64,000 nucleotides of DNA from Plantimonas leprariae (GCF_008802405.1 NZ_VZDO01000002.1:310001-374000), one strand, 5' to 3'. Positions 34,146 through 42,261 are shown, counted from the stretch's first letter. Translations and numbers: made by a program. Notes: generated by a model not told the origin, from the letters alone.

Positions 34146-34441
34146 GTGACTCTTGCTCGCTTGGCCTTCGCCGTCTTGCGGTTGTGGCAAGGGATGCAGC
34201 GCAGGCGGATGTTCCCCGTATCAAAGTCGGAACCGCCGTCCTTCCGTTCATGGATGTGGTCGCCGATGATCCGGCCGCCGGCGCCGCAGTCCTCGCAGCG
34301 GTTGCCCCGCTCTTGCTTCACCTCGGCGACGAGGCCGCGCCAAGCGGGCGACAGGTAGAAGGGCTCGGCTTCCTTCGGCGGGGAGAGGACGCGGTTCGGC
34401 ATCGCGCCGATCATCGGCGGCAGGTTCGCGACGCGTCCCAT
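34142..34441 (-). CDS. HNH homing-type endonuclease
   Basis: 99 aa from ATG 34441, which has GGGGTCGAG upstream; the frame is open to 34567, with an alternative ATG at 34513. HNH features: Cys pair CEDCG, DHIHERKDGGSDFDTGN and the second pair CIPC followed by HNRKTAKAK. Phage HNH proteins next to terminase stimulate cos cleavage. Placement here supports cos packaging. Confidence 0.85.
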   Translation of the reverse strand: MGRVANLPPMIGAMPNRVLSPPKEAEPFYLSPAWRGLVAEVKQERGNRCEDCGAGGRIIGDHIHERKDGGSDFDTGNIRLRCIPCHNRKTAKAKRARVT

Positions 34442-34591
34442 CTCGACCCCGGATGCGGAAACCCCGCCGAACCAAGGCTCGACGGGGTGAAAGTATTTGC
34501 GCAGTTTCTGCATATACCGCTTGCCGGATACGCACTTTCTGCGTACAAGCAAGGTGTCAGGCAACACCGCCTGACTGCAAAGGAGAAGGCC

Positions 34592-34681
34592 ATGTCCTAC
34601 GAGACAGCCAGCCTACTCCTCCAAGTCCTCTCCGTGATGGTGGCACTTGCGATGCTGATCATCACGCTGCGGAGAGGCTAG
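34592..34681 (+). CDS. 29-aa single-TM protein with strong ribosome-binding site
   Basis: The frame starts MSYETASLLLQVLSVMVALA and ends IITLRRG, with AAGGAGAAG just before the ATG, one of the strongest sites in the window. A hydrophobic helix is followed by a basic tail, as in small phage membrane peptides. Function unknown; superinfection exclusion or lysis control are guesses. Confidence 0.55.
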   Translation: MSYETASLLLQVLSVMVALAMLIITLRRG

Positions 34682-34751
34682 GAGCGGCCGGGGGGCCGTA
34701 AGGCTCCCCGGTTGCCTTAGCCGAATGTAGACCCAGCGGAGGTAACGAGCA

Positions 34752-35006
34752 ATGCTTGCCACGACACCCGAACAGTTCATCGCTCTTCGCAAGCAGTTCG
34801 GCTACACGCAATCGACGCTCGCTGACCGGCTCGGCATGTCGTTGCGAGCAGTCCAAGACATCGAGAGCGGCAAGGCGAAAGTCCGGAAGGTACACTCCCT
34901 CGCGATGGATCGCATCGCGATCATGCGGGCCGCGTTCACCGGAGATGCGACGCTTCTCACAGAAGAAGCAGTGACCGACGTTCTTGCGCTCGGCGAGGTA
35001 CTCTAG
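34752..35006 (+). CDS. XRE-type HTH protein
   Basis: 84 aa. The HTH region is FIALRKQFGYTQSTLADRLGMSLRAVQDIESG, the standard XRE pattern, without a C-terminal dimerization domain. GGAGGTAACG precedes the ATG. It is a candidate prophage repressor or Cro-like regulator because it sits in the divergent control region right of the late operon. Confidence 0.82.
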   Translation: MLATTPEQFIALRKQFGYTQSTLADRLGMSLRAVQDIESGKAKVRKVHSLAMDRIAIMRAAFTGDATLLTEEAVTDVLALGEVL

Positions 35007-35075
35007 CCGAGCTACTTGCCACCGTGAGTCGTTTGCGCCGATTTTTGGTTCCATCTCGACTTCAGGAGGACGCCG

Positions 35076-35264
35076 ATGAGTGACGAACAACGAGATCTCG
35101 CGAAAGCCCGTGTGCAGCACACCTTCGATATGCGGTTCGTGCCAGCCAGTATCGATCATCCTGGCGCTACCGCCGAGATGCGGTCGGCGAAGGCGCTCGA
35201 GTACATCGCTGCTCAGCTAGGCGAAATACGTGACCTCCTCGCAGAGCAGGCTCGGAAGAAGTGA
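35076..35264 (+). CDS. Small hypothetical protein
   Basis: 62 aa. AGGAGGACG upstream is an ideal ribosome-binding site. It contains ALEYIAAQLGEIRDLLAEQ, a likely helical/coiled-coil end. No family recognized. It follows the XRE gene on the same strand. Confidence 0.6.
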   Translation: MSDEQRDLAKARVQHTFDMRFVPASIDHPGATAEMRSAKALEYIAAQLGEIRDLLAEQARKK

Positions 35265-35344
35265 ACTTCGTTCAGATGAAGGTTGCCGGCCTTCTGTTCC
35301 AAGGCGGCCGGCGACCCCTCATGCTGGGGCGGTTGATCGCGCCC

Positions 35345-35647
35345 CTAACATCGCATGTGGAAGCCGCGCAGGCTCTGGCCGTCGGTCAGCATTGACATGT
35401 GGTAAGCGGGTGTCAGCGAGCCGATCTCGGCCGAACTTCGCACCGACGGCGCCTTGATCATCTGCCTGTTATCGACCGTGATCGCAGGCGTGGCGACGAT
35501 GCCGATGTCGACCGGATCGTAGACGCGGAGCTCGTAACCCGCCGGACCGATGCGTTCGGTGGCGAAGCCAGGAGAGGCGAACGCGAAGACCGCCAGCATT
35601 ATCGTGATGCAGGCAGCGAGAAGTCCTCGGAAGACCGAGCCTTTCAT
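35345..35647 (-). CDS. Small secreted hypothetical protein
   Basis: 100 aa. The signal peptide is GLLAACITIMLAVFAFASPGFA, and the mature part contains RVYDPVDIGIVATPAITVD. No recognized domain. ATG 35647 is chosen for the signal sequence. It faces the small phage genes to its left. Confidence 0.55.
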   Translation of the reverse strand: MKGSVFRGLLAACITIMLAVFAFASPGFATERIGPAGYELRVYDPVDIGIVATPAITVDNRQMIKAPSVRSSAEIGSLTPAYHMSMLTDGQSLRGFHMRC

Positions 35648-35825
35648 GTGCAGACCCTTTCTGCAGAACACCCGGTCGGGCCGGGAATGGCTACAGGACG
35701 AACGCTGCGAACTTCCACGCTAGGTTCATTTGGGCGCCGCAATGGCTCTTCGAGGCAGGATCGCATAACCGGCGAGCGCTCACCGATTTTCGCAAGCCCG
35801 TTCGCGATGGCGTCCGTCCTGATCT

Positions 35826-35902
35826 TGGTTGCAGAGGCCCGATTCGAACGGGCGACCTCGTGGTTATGAGCCACGCGAGCTACCGAACTGCTCTACCCTG
35901 CA
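35826..35902 (-). tRNA. tRNA-Met (CAU), prophage-borne, initiator-like
   Basis: 77 nt with encoded CCA. All arms pair: acceptor TGCAGGG/CTCTGCA (one G-U), D-stem GAGC/GCTC, anticodon stem CGTGG/CCACG around CTCATAA, T-stem GCCCG/CGGGC. Initiator traits: A11-U24 in the D-stem, G2-C71 and C3-G70 in the acceptor, A72-A73, and a weak U1-A72 pair instead of a strong 1-72 pair. Two of the three G-C pairs next to the anticodon loop of initiators are present (29-41 is U-A). tRNA-Ile2 with modified CAU is excluded less firmly. Confidence 0.85.
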
Positions 35903-36091
35903 GAACTCTTGCCGCTGTTCCCGATGGTGCCTTGCGGCGTCCGTCCATCGGCGAGGCTTCGGGCTTGCCGGCAGATCGCTCTGCCACTGCCGCTCGCGGC
36001 GCTCCTCGCTGGGATCTCGTCAGCCACCCATCCGATGGCGGTTTGCCTCCATCTGTCGACCTCCCATGTGGCCGCTGCAGAGGAGAACAGA

Positions 36092-36352
36092 ATGAACCTT
36101 CGCTCCATCCTGATGGCGGCATCGCTCGGCGTGACCAGCTTCACGCTTTCCGCCTGCGTCGACGACGGCTACCGTCGAGGCTACTACGACGATCACCGGC
36201 GCATCTATCGAGATGACTACGACCGGGGATACCGGCGTTCCGAGTACTACAACGGTCGTAGACCATACTACCGACCGCGTTACCAATCGCGGCCTCGCTA
36301 CCTCGGGCGGACACCGTTCCGCGTCGATTCCAGAGGTCGTCTGACCCGCTGA
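36092..36352 (+). CDS. Small Tyr/Arg-rich lipoprotein
   Basis: 86 aa. The lipoprotein signal is MAASLGVTSFTLSAC (lipobox LSAC); the rest is a low-complexity Arg/Tyr/Asp run (RRGYYDDHRRIYRDDYDRGY). AGAGGAG upstream of the ATG supports it. Surface-exposed cargo gene; function unknown. Confidence 0.65.
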   Translation: MNLRSILMAASLGVTSFTLSACVDDGYRRGYYDDHRRIYRDDYDRGYRRSEYYNGRRPYYRPRYQSRPRYLGRTPFRVDSRGRLTR

Positions 36353-36530
36353 GCGATTACCGCTAGGCCGCCCGCCTGCCCTTCACCGCTCCGTGCGTCT
36401 CGAGCTCGTTCCAAGACAGCGCATCAGGGAATCTAGTCTTTAGGCGCAACCTCGGCTTGCGAACATCAAATTCCGATTGCTACGATGACATTACCGATTT
36501 GGCTTCGGATTCCGCCCCTTCCAGGGTCAT

Positions 36531-37244
36531 GTGCGATCCTTGAGCGACCGGACTGAGAACTCGTTCGAGACGAAAACCGTGCAGCCGACTACCGAGACGG
36601 TCAGAAGTTCACATGAACAACTTCTTCGCGAAATGAAGCGCACGAAGGGCGCTCGTTTCAATGCATCAAAGCGTCTGGAAACTCGTGATCGAAAGCGCAC
36701 CGCGACGACAGCTTATGCATCAGCGGCAGTCATCATCTTAACGTTGATCCCGGCATTCCTGCCAAGTCCACCTTTTATCGTGGGCGCAATCAATCTCACA
36801 ACTGTAGCATTCTCGTTGCTGATCCTTGCATCATCCCTGCTGCAAACCTCATCAGCGGATCCAGTAAAGGCCGATCAGTTTCAAAGATGCGCTCTTGAGA
36901 TCAACTCGCTGCGCAGAGAACTTAGAGGCCTTGTTGATTTCGACGAAGGAACTGTTGCTCGATACAGCGCGCGGTACGACGATATACTGCGCAGTTACAA
37001 CATCAATCATGACGACGTCGACAACGAGAAGTATCGTCTCGAACACCCGGACGAGTTTCCAGCCTTTACGGCCGAAGAAGACAAGTCGGCTCGTCGAGAT
37101 GTCAACAAGCAAAAGGCGGCGTTCGAATTGGCGACCTCAGCGATCATTTCGTTGACTGCCGGTATTGCGGCAGCAGCGGCAGCAGCGGCAAGCCCATTCG
37201 GTGAGAGGCTTGTAGAATTGGTCAAGCGTTTGCTCTCACAATAG
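36531..37244 (+). CDS. SLATT-domain two-TM protein (predicted pore-forming effector)
   Basis: 237 aa. The N-terminal cytosolic helix (MKRTKGARFNASKRLETRD) is followed by two close TM helices (about 61-77 and 83-103) and a conserved C-A-L-E-I-N-S-L-R-R-E-L block. A further Ala-rich hydrophobic segment lies at about 200-222. This is the SLATT_5-type layout. SLATT proteins are predicted membrane-disrupting effectors of nucleotide-signalling immune systems. No CD-NTase, SLOG or RT gene is adjacent. The gene is visibly AT-richer than its surroundings, a sign of separate acquisition. The start is a GTG with no clear ribosome-binding site. Confidence 0.75.
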   Translation: MRSLSDRTENSFETKTVQPTTETVRSSHEQLLREMKRTKGARFNASKRLETRDRKRTATTAYASAAVIILTLIPAFLPSPPFIVGAINLTTVAFSLLILASSLLQTSSADPVKADQFQRCALEINSLRRELRGLVDFDEGTVARYSARYDDILRSYNINHDDVDNEKYRLEHPDEFPAFTAEEDKSARRDVNKQKAAFELATSAIISLTAGIAAAAAAAASPFGERLVELVKRLLSQ

Positions 37245-37264
37245 CCGCTGATCGGCCGGCGGAA

Positions 37265-37732
37265 CTACGCTGCTCTGCCGGGCGCCGACCACGCGCCAGA
37301 TCCCGTTCTATCAGGATCTGGCGTGATTTCTGCCCTCTCATGTGCCACGTGTAAATCCGCTCCCGGTGGCAACAGGACGCCACTCTTGTCCAAGCCATCC
37401 GCAACCTGTTGCTGCGCATACGCAATCCACCGGTAGACTGTTCGTTTCTTCCACGCTCTTTTCGTCGGATTCCGCCGGTTTCGGCGCTCGATGTACCGGC
37501 TGAAGTCCCACTTCCGGGCCCGACACATGGCGAAGCCGAACAGGGCATGCCGCAGCTCGACGTCGGGCACGTAGGATACCACCCATCCGAAGGCGGCCTC
37601 GGCCCGGCTGAGGCTGGCGGCGGTGACGCGCGATCGGCGCTCGGCCCGGGCGAAGTTGCCTTCGCGGGTGGCGGCGTCGGCGTCGGCACCGGCTCGGAAC
37701 CGATCGCTGATGTCGCGCACGTAGTCCGGCAT
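37265..37732 (-). CDS. DUF6362-like phage protein
   Basis: 155 aa. The segment EAAFGWVVSYVPDVELRHALF, then RARKWDFSRYIERR and WKKRTVYRWIAYAQQQVAD, is the recurrent pattern of a phage family annotated as DUF6362; a helix-turn-helix-like segment is likely at RTVYRWIAYA. ATG 37732 begins MPDYVRDISDRF. It is divergent from the next gene, sharing 45 bp of control region. Confidence 0.65.
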   Translation of the reverse strand: MPDYVRDISDRFRAGADADAATREGNFARAERRSRVTAASLSRAEAAFGWVVSYVPDVELRHALFGFAMCRARKWDFSRYIERRNRRNPTKRAWKKRTVYRWIAYAQQQVADGLDKSGVLLPPGADLHVAHERAEITPDPDRTGSGAWSAPGRAA

Positions 37733-37777
37733 CGACGAGCCGAACGCCCTCGGCCCGAGGCTGCCGCCCACCCGCAC

Positions 37778-38056
37778 ATGCCGGCCGAGATTGAAGTTCC
37801 GATGGTCGATGTGCTCGCCACCGCGAAGATGCTGCTCGAATACCAGACGAGGGCCTCGGACTGGCTGAAGCAGCAGGTCGAGTGGAATCGCAAGGTGATG
37901 GCGGGAACGGAAGATGCAGACGATTCGGATCAGGAAGAGATCCTGTTCGACAAGCGACCGCTGAACCAACTGCTGGAATTCATGCCGCACATGGTTCGGC
38001 ACCTTCGCGCGATGGTGTGGACGCTGGAAGCGATGGAGCGCGACAGTCGTGGCTGA
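37778..38056 (+). CDS. Phage hypothetical protein
   Basis: 92 aa, acidic, helical (LATAKMLLEYQTRASDWLKQ, FMPHMVRHLRAMVWTLEAME). No domain recognized. It overlaps the next gene by 8 bp and starts a rightward run ending in the integrase. Confidence 0.6.
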   Translation: MPAEIEVPMVDVLATAKMLLEYQTRASDWLKQQVEWNRKVMAGTEDADDSDQEEILFDKRPLNQLLEFMPHMVRHLRAMVWTLEAMERDSRG

Positions 38057-38420
38057 CATGCAGCGACCATTCAGCCGGGCGGAAATCAACGCCAACGCAG
38101 AGCTCGATCCGCTGGCCGATGTGCCTACGGACCTGCACGATGCACTGCAGCCATACCTGCGACTGGCGGACACCTACGGGCGTCAGAGCGCCGAGCAGAT
38201 TTTCACCGTTCGCCCGCCGCCTTGGGCCGACGGCGAGAGCGAGGTCATCGTTGGACACATGGTCCAGAGTTTCGACAAGCTGTTGCGCGACAACCTCGAC
38301 GACCTTCCCGACTACATCTTCGCGGCGATCGGCAGGAAGGCTCTGCAGTCGTTCATGGACCGCCTGGGTGTCCTGTACGACGCCAGCGGCTCCGGCCCGA
38401 AGCATCGGAGGCCACAATGA
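38049..38420 (+). CDS. Phage hypothetical protein
   Basis: 123 aa with a GTG start at 38049 (an in-frame ATG at 38058 is possible). Helical C-terminal half (VGHMVQSFDKLLRDNLDDLP). No domain recognized. The stop overlaps the next start (ATGA). Confidence 0.6.
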   Translation: MADMQRPFSRAEINANAELDPLADVPTDLHDALQPYLRLADTYGRQSAEQIFTVRPPPWADGESEVIVGHMVQSFDKLLRDNLDDLPDYIFAAIGRKALQSFMDRLGVLYDASGSGPKHRRPQ

Positions 38421-39628
38421 CCCTCCGCTCGATCCTCCCGATCGACGTCACCAGCCTGTCGCCCGGCGCGCCCGCCACGGGCATGCCGATCTTCGAGCTC
38501 GTCGACCCGCGCACGCTGTTCGTGGATGAGGCCTACCAGCGGCAGATCAGCGAGCGCGGTCAGCGGCAGATCCGCCGGATCGTCGAGGGCTTCGACTGGA
38601 CGAAGTTCACGCCACCCGTCTGCGCCTACAGCGAAGACGAGAACGGTCGGACGGTGCTGAAGGTGATTGACGGCCAGCACTGCGCCACCGCGGCGGCGAG
38701 CAACCCGTTCGTGTCCGAGATCCCGGTGCAGATCGTCGAGGCGCCAGACACCGAGGCGCAGGCGAAGGCTTTCATCGGCCAGAACACGGATCGCCTCGGC
38801 GTGACGAAGCCGCAGATGTTCGTGGCGTCGCTCGCGGCCGGCGATGAAGATGCGAAGACGATGGCGGAAGTCTGTGCCCGCGCTGGCGTTCGCATTCGCC
38901 GGATGCCGCCCGCTGGCGGATCGTCCTACGAGCCCGGTGAATCCATGTCGGTTGCCGCGATCGCCGCGCTGCTGAAGAAGGGCGGTGCGGAGCATGCCAA
39001 GCAGGTCCTTACCATCCTCGCCCGCGCCCGGCTCGCGCCGATCAAGGCCGACCACATCAAGGCCGTGGACGCGCTGCTGACCGACCCGCAGTTCGGTACG
39101 ATCGACCCCGAAGCCCTGCCAGCGCATATCGAGGCGCAGGGCACGGGGGCGCTCAGCGAGGCGACCGTGCTCGCCTACAGCCACACGATTCCGCTCTGGA
39201 AGGGGCTGGCAGCCGTCTGGTTCAAGAAGGCGCGCAAGCTCCGCGGCGGAAAACCTGCCCAGCAGTCAGGTTTAGAAGCCGGAGACGCCGGCACCCAACG
39301 CGAAGGCGGCGCTGCACTCGCCCCAGCGCCGGGTGAGCCGGTTCGCGCGCCCTCACATGGCTATTTTGCCAATGCGCAAGCGCGTCGGGAGGAGCCGGTC
39401 GGCGTCGGCAGACAGGCCGAAGCGTTGACTGGAGGCCCCGAGGCGTTGACTGCGCGTCCGTCGTCGCTGCCGGACGACCTCGTCCCGGACAAGCGACCAG
39501 CGCTCAAGGGCTGGCGCCCGGGGAACCAGACGTGCCGCTGCCGGCAGTGCGACAGACGCTTCGTCGGCGGGCCCGGCGCGAAGCAGTGCGCACCCTGCGC
39601 CTATGGAGACGACGATGAGGCCCGGTGA
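38417..39628 (+). CDS. ParB-like nuclease-domain protein (DUF6551-type) with zinc ribbon
   Basis: 403 aa. The N-terminal ParB/Srx-like fold has VDEAYQRQISERGQRQIRR, a central VLKVIDGQHCATAAAS with the D-G-x-H motif, and FIGQNTDRLGVTKPQMF. A Pro/Ala/Gly-rich linker then leads to a C-terminal zinc ribbon (C-x-C-x2-C...C-x2-C, CRQCDRRF and CAPCAYG). Such proteins are frequent in phages; roles in DNA processing or transcription are proposed but not shown. Confidence 0.75.
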   Translation: MTLRSILPIDVTSLSPGAPATGMPIFELVDPRTLFVDEAYQRQISERGQRQIRRIVEGFDWTKFTPPVCAYSEDENGRTVLKVIDGQHCATAAASNPFVSEIPVQIVEAPDTEAQAKAFIGQNTDRLGVTKPQMFVASLAAGDEDAKTMAEVCARAGVRIRRMPPAGGSSYEPGESMSVAAIAALLKKGGAEHAKQVLTILARARLAPIKADHIKAVDALLTDPQFGTIDPEALPAHIEAQGTGALSEATVLAYSHTIPLWKGLAAVWFKKARKLRGGKPAQQSGLEAGDAGTQREGGAALAPAPGEPVRAPSHGYFANAQARREEPVGVGRQAEALTGGPEALTARPSSLPDDLVPDKRPALKGWRPGNQTCRCRQCDRRFVGGPGAKQCAPCAYGDDDEAR

Positions 39629-39875
39629 CGTCGCGAGCGTCCCTCGCCTGTCGCTCAGCCGGGCCGAGCTCGCTCAAGCGATCGGCGTAAGCCCGAACAG
39701 CATCGACGAGATGGTGCGCGAAGGGCTGCTGCCCCGCGCTCGGCGCTGGCACACGCGGAAACTGTGGATAACGGCCGAGGTGGCTGCTTACATTTCCGAG
39801 TGGCCGGTGGACGGTGCGACCGGAGAGGTAGCGGCACCGGACCAGGGCGAGGACGACTGGCGGGCATCCGCATGA
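39603..39875 (+). CDS. Excisionase/AlpA-like DNA-binding protein
   Basis: 90 aa. A winged-helix/MerR-like segment reads LSRAELAQAIGVSPNSIDEMVREGLLP followed by W-H-T-R-K-L-W. It overlaps the previous gene by 26 bp and the integrase start by 4 bp (ATGA), the usual place of a recombination directionality factor. Confidence 0.78.
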   Translation: METTMRPGDVASVPRLSLSRAELAQAIGVSPNSIDEMVREGLLPRARRWHTRKLWITAEVAAYISEWPVDGATGEVAAPDQGEDDWRASA

Positions 39876-41002
39876 CGGCCGTGGCGGATATCGACCTTCC
39901 CTACATCGAGAAGAACCCGACCCGTCACGGGAAGGTGCGGTACTACTTCCGCTTCGAGGGCAAGCGCATCTGCCGCCTGCCGGACGACATCCGCAGCGAG
40001 GAGTTCTCGGCCGAGTACTGGAAGGCGCGTCGGCAGATCGAGAAGCCCGACCCGGCGGCCGGCGACGGCTGGACGATGGCGAGCCCGACGCGGCCGAACT
40101 CGTTCCGCTGGCTCTGCATGCGCTACATGCGCTCGAACGCCTTCACGACGCTCGACCTGACGACGCAGACGAAGCGGCGGCAGATCATGGAAGCGATGTG
40201 GGCCGAGCCGCTGAAGGCATCCGAGCCAGACGGCCGTGCCTTCGCCGATATGCCGATCGCCAAGCTCGACGTCGCGAACATCGAGGCGCTACGCGATCGG
40301 AAGAAGGACACGCCCTTCGCCGCGAACGAGCGGCTGAAGATCCTGCGGCAGGTCTTCGAGACGCAGGAGAATGGCAAGGCGATCACGCCGAACGTCGCGA
40401 AGCTGGCGGCGCCCTTCCGCGTCCAGTCGACCGGCCATCACACGATCACGTCCGCCGAGATCGCGCAGTTCATCGAGCACCACGGGCCCCGGTCGAAAGC
40501 CGTTTTCGCCCTCGTCATGCTGATGTTCACCGGCTTTCGCGTCTCGGACCTCGCGCAGATCGGGCCTCAGCACCGCCGCCGCGACGAGCTGCACCTGCGC
40601 CTGTTCAAGAACCGCGGCCGCGCGCCGACAGACATCGTGATCCCGGTCCATCCCGTCCTCGAGACGGTGCTGTCCTGGCATCCGGTCGCTGGCCTAACCT
40701 ACATGCGGACCGAGTACGACAAGCCCTACTCGATCAAAGGCCTCGGCCAGCGAGTGTCGGAGTGGTTCGATCAGGCGGGCTTGCCGCACTGCTCGGCGCA
40801 TTCGGTCCGCAAAGGCCTCGCGACGAACCAGGCCGAGAACGAGGCGACGGACAAGATGCTCGACGCGATGTTCGGCTGGAAGGACGCGAAGACGTCGCGG
40901 ATCTACACCGCGCGCGCGGACCGGAGCCGCCTCGCCCGGCAGGCCGTCCAGCGCATTTCGTGGGATGGGATCGGAGACCGTCTGCTCGCCGCCGAGAGCT
41001 GA
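39872..41002 (+). CDS. int: Tyrosine-recombinase integrase
   Basis: 376 aa. Catalytic residues are visible: Arg in MFTGFRVSDLAQIG, His-x-x-Arg in AHSVRKGLATN, Trp in FGWKDAKTS and Tyr in SRIYTARA. The N-terminal part holds the arm- and core-binding regions. ATG 39872 overlaps the excisionase stop; the frame is open upstream to 39764 but that is shadow. It catalyses integration at the 3' end of tRNA-Cys, 109 bp downstream. Confidence 0.93.
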   Translation: MTAVADIDLPYIEKNPTRHGKVRYYFRFEGKRICRLPDDIRSEEFSAEYWKARRQIEKPDPAAGDGWTMASPTRPNSFRWLCMRYMRSNAFTTLDLTTQTKRRQIMEAMWAEPLKASEPDGRAFADMPIAKLDVANIEALRDRKKDTPFAANERLKILRQVFETQENGKAITPNVAKLAAPFRVQSTGHHTITSAEIAQFIEHHGPRSKAVFALVMLMFTGFRVSDLAQIGPQHRRRDELHLRLFKNRGRAPTDIVIPVHPVLETVLSWHPVAGLTYMRTEYDKPYSIKGLGQRVSEWFDQAGLPHCSAHSVRKGLATNQAENEATDKMLDAMFGWKDAKTSRIYTARADRSRLARQAVQRISWDGIGDRLLAAES

Positions 41003-41110
41003 CGAGGGGACCGTTTCGGGAACGGACTGCCACACCTCGCGAGGAGTGTGGCTCCCGGTTCGGTTCTGGATGACGGAAAATCCAGCGATATCAATGCGCC
41101 AAGTGTGGCA

Positions 41111-41129
41111 CTGGAGGCCTCGGCCGGAA
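41111..41129. repeat. attR: 19-bp copy within tRNA-Cys 3' end
   Basis: ctggaggcctcggccggaa, identical to 11584-11602. It covers the CCA end, discriminator, 3' acceptor strand and the start of the T-stem of the tRNA-Cys gene. It marks the right boundary of the element. Confidence 0.88.
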
Positions 41130-41185
41130 TCGAACCGGCGTGCAAGGATTTGCAGTCCTCTGCGTAACCACTCCGCCACGAGGCC
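41112..41185 (-). tRNA. tRNA-Cys (GCA)
   Basis: 74 nt with encoded CCA. Acceptor GGCCTCG/CGAGGCC, anticodon loop with GCA, T-loop TTCGATT. The gene is intact; its 3' end doubles as the integration target of the prophage. Confidence 0.93.
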
Positions 41186-41273
41186 TCGCCGCGCCTAACT
41201 AGCGAGGTCCGCCGCCATCCGCAAGCGCGATCCGGCGATTGAAAACGTTCATCTTTCGTTCCAATGTCGGCGA

Positions 41274-41531
41274 ATGGATCGCATCAACGACTCGCTCGAT
41301 CAGGCGGCTCGCGAGAAACGCATCATCACCGCGCGTTGCAGGCGTTGCGGGAACGCCGCTTCGTTTCTGGCAACCGACCTCGTCGGCTTCGCCGATCCGA
41401 ACGCCTCCATTCGCGCGATCAGGTTCCGATGCAGCGAATGCGACGCGCGCGATTGCGAGATCGGATCGATGGAGGTCGATCGAGACCGCATGCCGGACAC
41501 GATCGTCTGGCGGCCGACCCGGCTGCGCTGA
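41274..41531 (+). CDS. Hypothetical zinc-ribbon protein
   Basis: 85 aa. Two Cys pairs (CRRCGN and CSECDA) suggest a zinc ribbon. No further family. It lies directly outside the element on the chromosomal side. No strong ribosome-binding site. Confidence 0.5.
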   Translation: MDRINDSLDQAAREKRIITARCRRCGNAASFLATDLVGFADPNASIRAIRFRCSECDARDCEIGSMEVDRDRMPDTIVWRPTRLR

Positions 41532-41547
41532 TCGCAGGCCCTCGGCG

Positions 41548-41847
41548 CTATCCGGCCTGTTTCCCGGCGCGTCGTTCGGCGCACCACCGCGTCCAACGGA
41601 CTTCGACCCGCCGGCGCAGGCGGCGGATGAACGCGATGTCGATCGACAGCACCATAAAGCCGAGCGGCAGCATCCAGATGCCGAGCACCGGCAGGATCGA
41701 GAAGCAGCCGCCGAGGATCAGGAGGATGCCGATCACGATCCGGGCGAGGCGCGAAGCCGGAAGATCGAACGAGCGCCCGAAAATCCGGATGGTCCTTCCC
41801 CGAAGGCGGAAGAACGGCGTCGTCGCTGTTTGCCGATGCTCGGGCAT
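41548..41847 (-). CDS. Small two-TM membrane protein
   Basis: 99 aa from ATG 41847. After RIFGRSFDLPASRLARI come two hydrophobic segments (VIGILLILGGCFSILPVLGIW and MLPLGFMVLSIDIAFI), then a basic tail. The layout is common in Rhizobiales for small membrane proteins of unknown role. The upstream in-frame region to 41973 does not look coding. Confidence 0.68.
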   Translation of the reverse strand: MPEHRQTATTPFFRLRGRTIRIFGRSFDLPASRLARIVIGILLILGGCFSILPVLGIWMLPLGFMVLSIDIAFIRRLRRRVEVRWTRWCAERRAGKQAG

Positions 41848-42022
41848 TCCGTCTCCACGCAGGCGGATCGATCGTCCCTTCCACTCGCCAATGTGGGAAC
41901 GATCCGGTCGTTCCGCGAGCTTTTCCTCAGGCGGATACTCGCCCGTGATTTCTTGGCCGCGCCGCCTTGGCAAGGCGATCCGACTTCGCTATAGGCTCCC
42001 CACGCTCGACTGAGGGCAACGT

Positions 42023-42098
42023 TCCCCGATAGCTCAGTTGGTAGAGCATTCGACTGTTAATCGAATGGTCGCTGGTTCGAGTCCAGCTCGGGGAGCCA
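42023..42098 (+). tRNA. tRNA-Asn (GUU)
   Basis: 76 nt with encoded CCA. Acceptor TCCCCGA/TCGGGGA, anticodon loop CTGTTAA with GTT, T-loop TTCGAGT. All stems pair. Confidence 0.95.
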
Positions 42099-42261
42099 CT
42101 TTTCGACTTCGTCCATCGTCACGGAATGCAGCTGATCGGTGATAGGCTGAGAGCGCGTCGAGGCTGACGTCTCCACGTCCCGCGCTCTGCCATCGGGCGC
42201 TCGCATCATTGCCTCATGCTCATTTGGCGGAAACGGTGCGCTGGTTGCGCTGAGGAGGCGC

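Larger units (their letters stand above)
11584..41129. mobile_element. Integrated, internally deleted prophage at tRNA-Cys
   Basis: A 19-bp direct repeat (ctggaggcctcggccggaa) lies at 11584-11602 and 41111-41129. The right copy is the 3' end of an intact tRNA-Cys gene, and the tyrosine integrase (39872-41002) is beside it, the standard arrangement for tRNA-targeting phages. Inside are an HK97-type terminase, portal, HNH endonuclease, tail-tip and fibre genes, a GH108 endolysin with membrane proteins, HTH regulators, a ParB-like protein, a phage tRNA, and cargo including DprA/PRTase and SLATT genes. Major capsid, head-tail connector and tail-tube genes are absent, so it should not make particles by itself. 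Confidence 0.9.
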
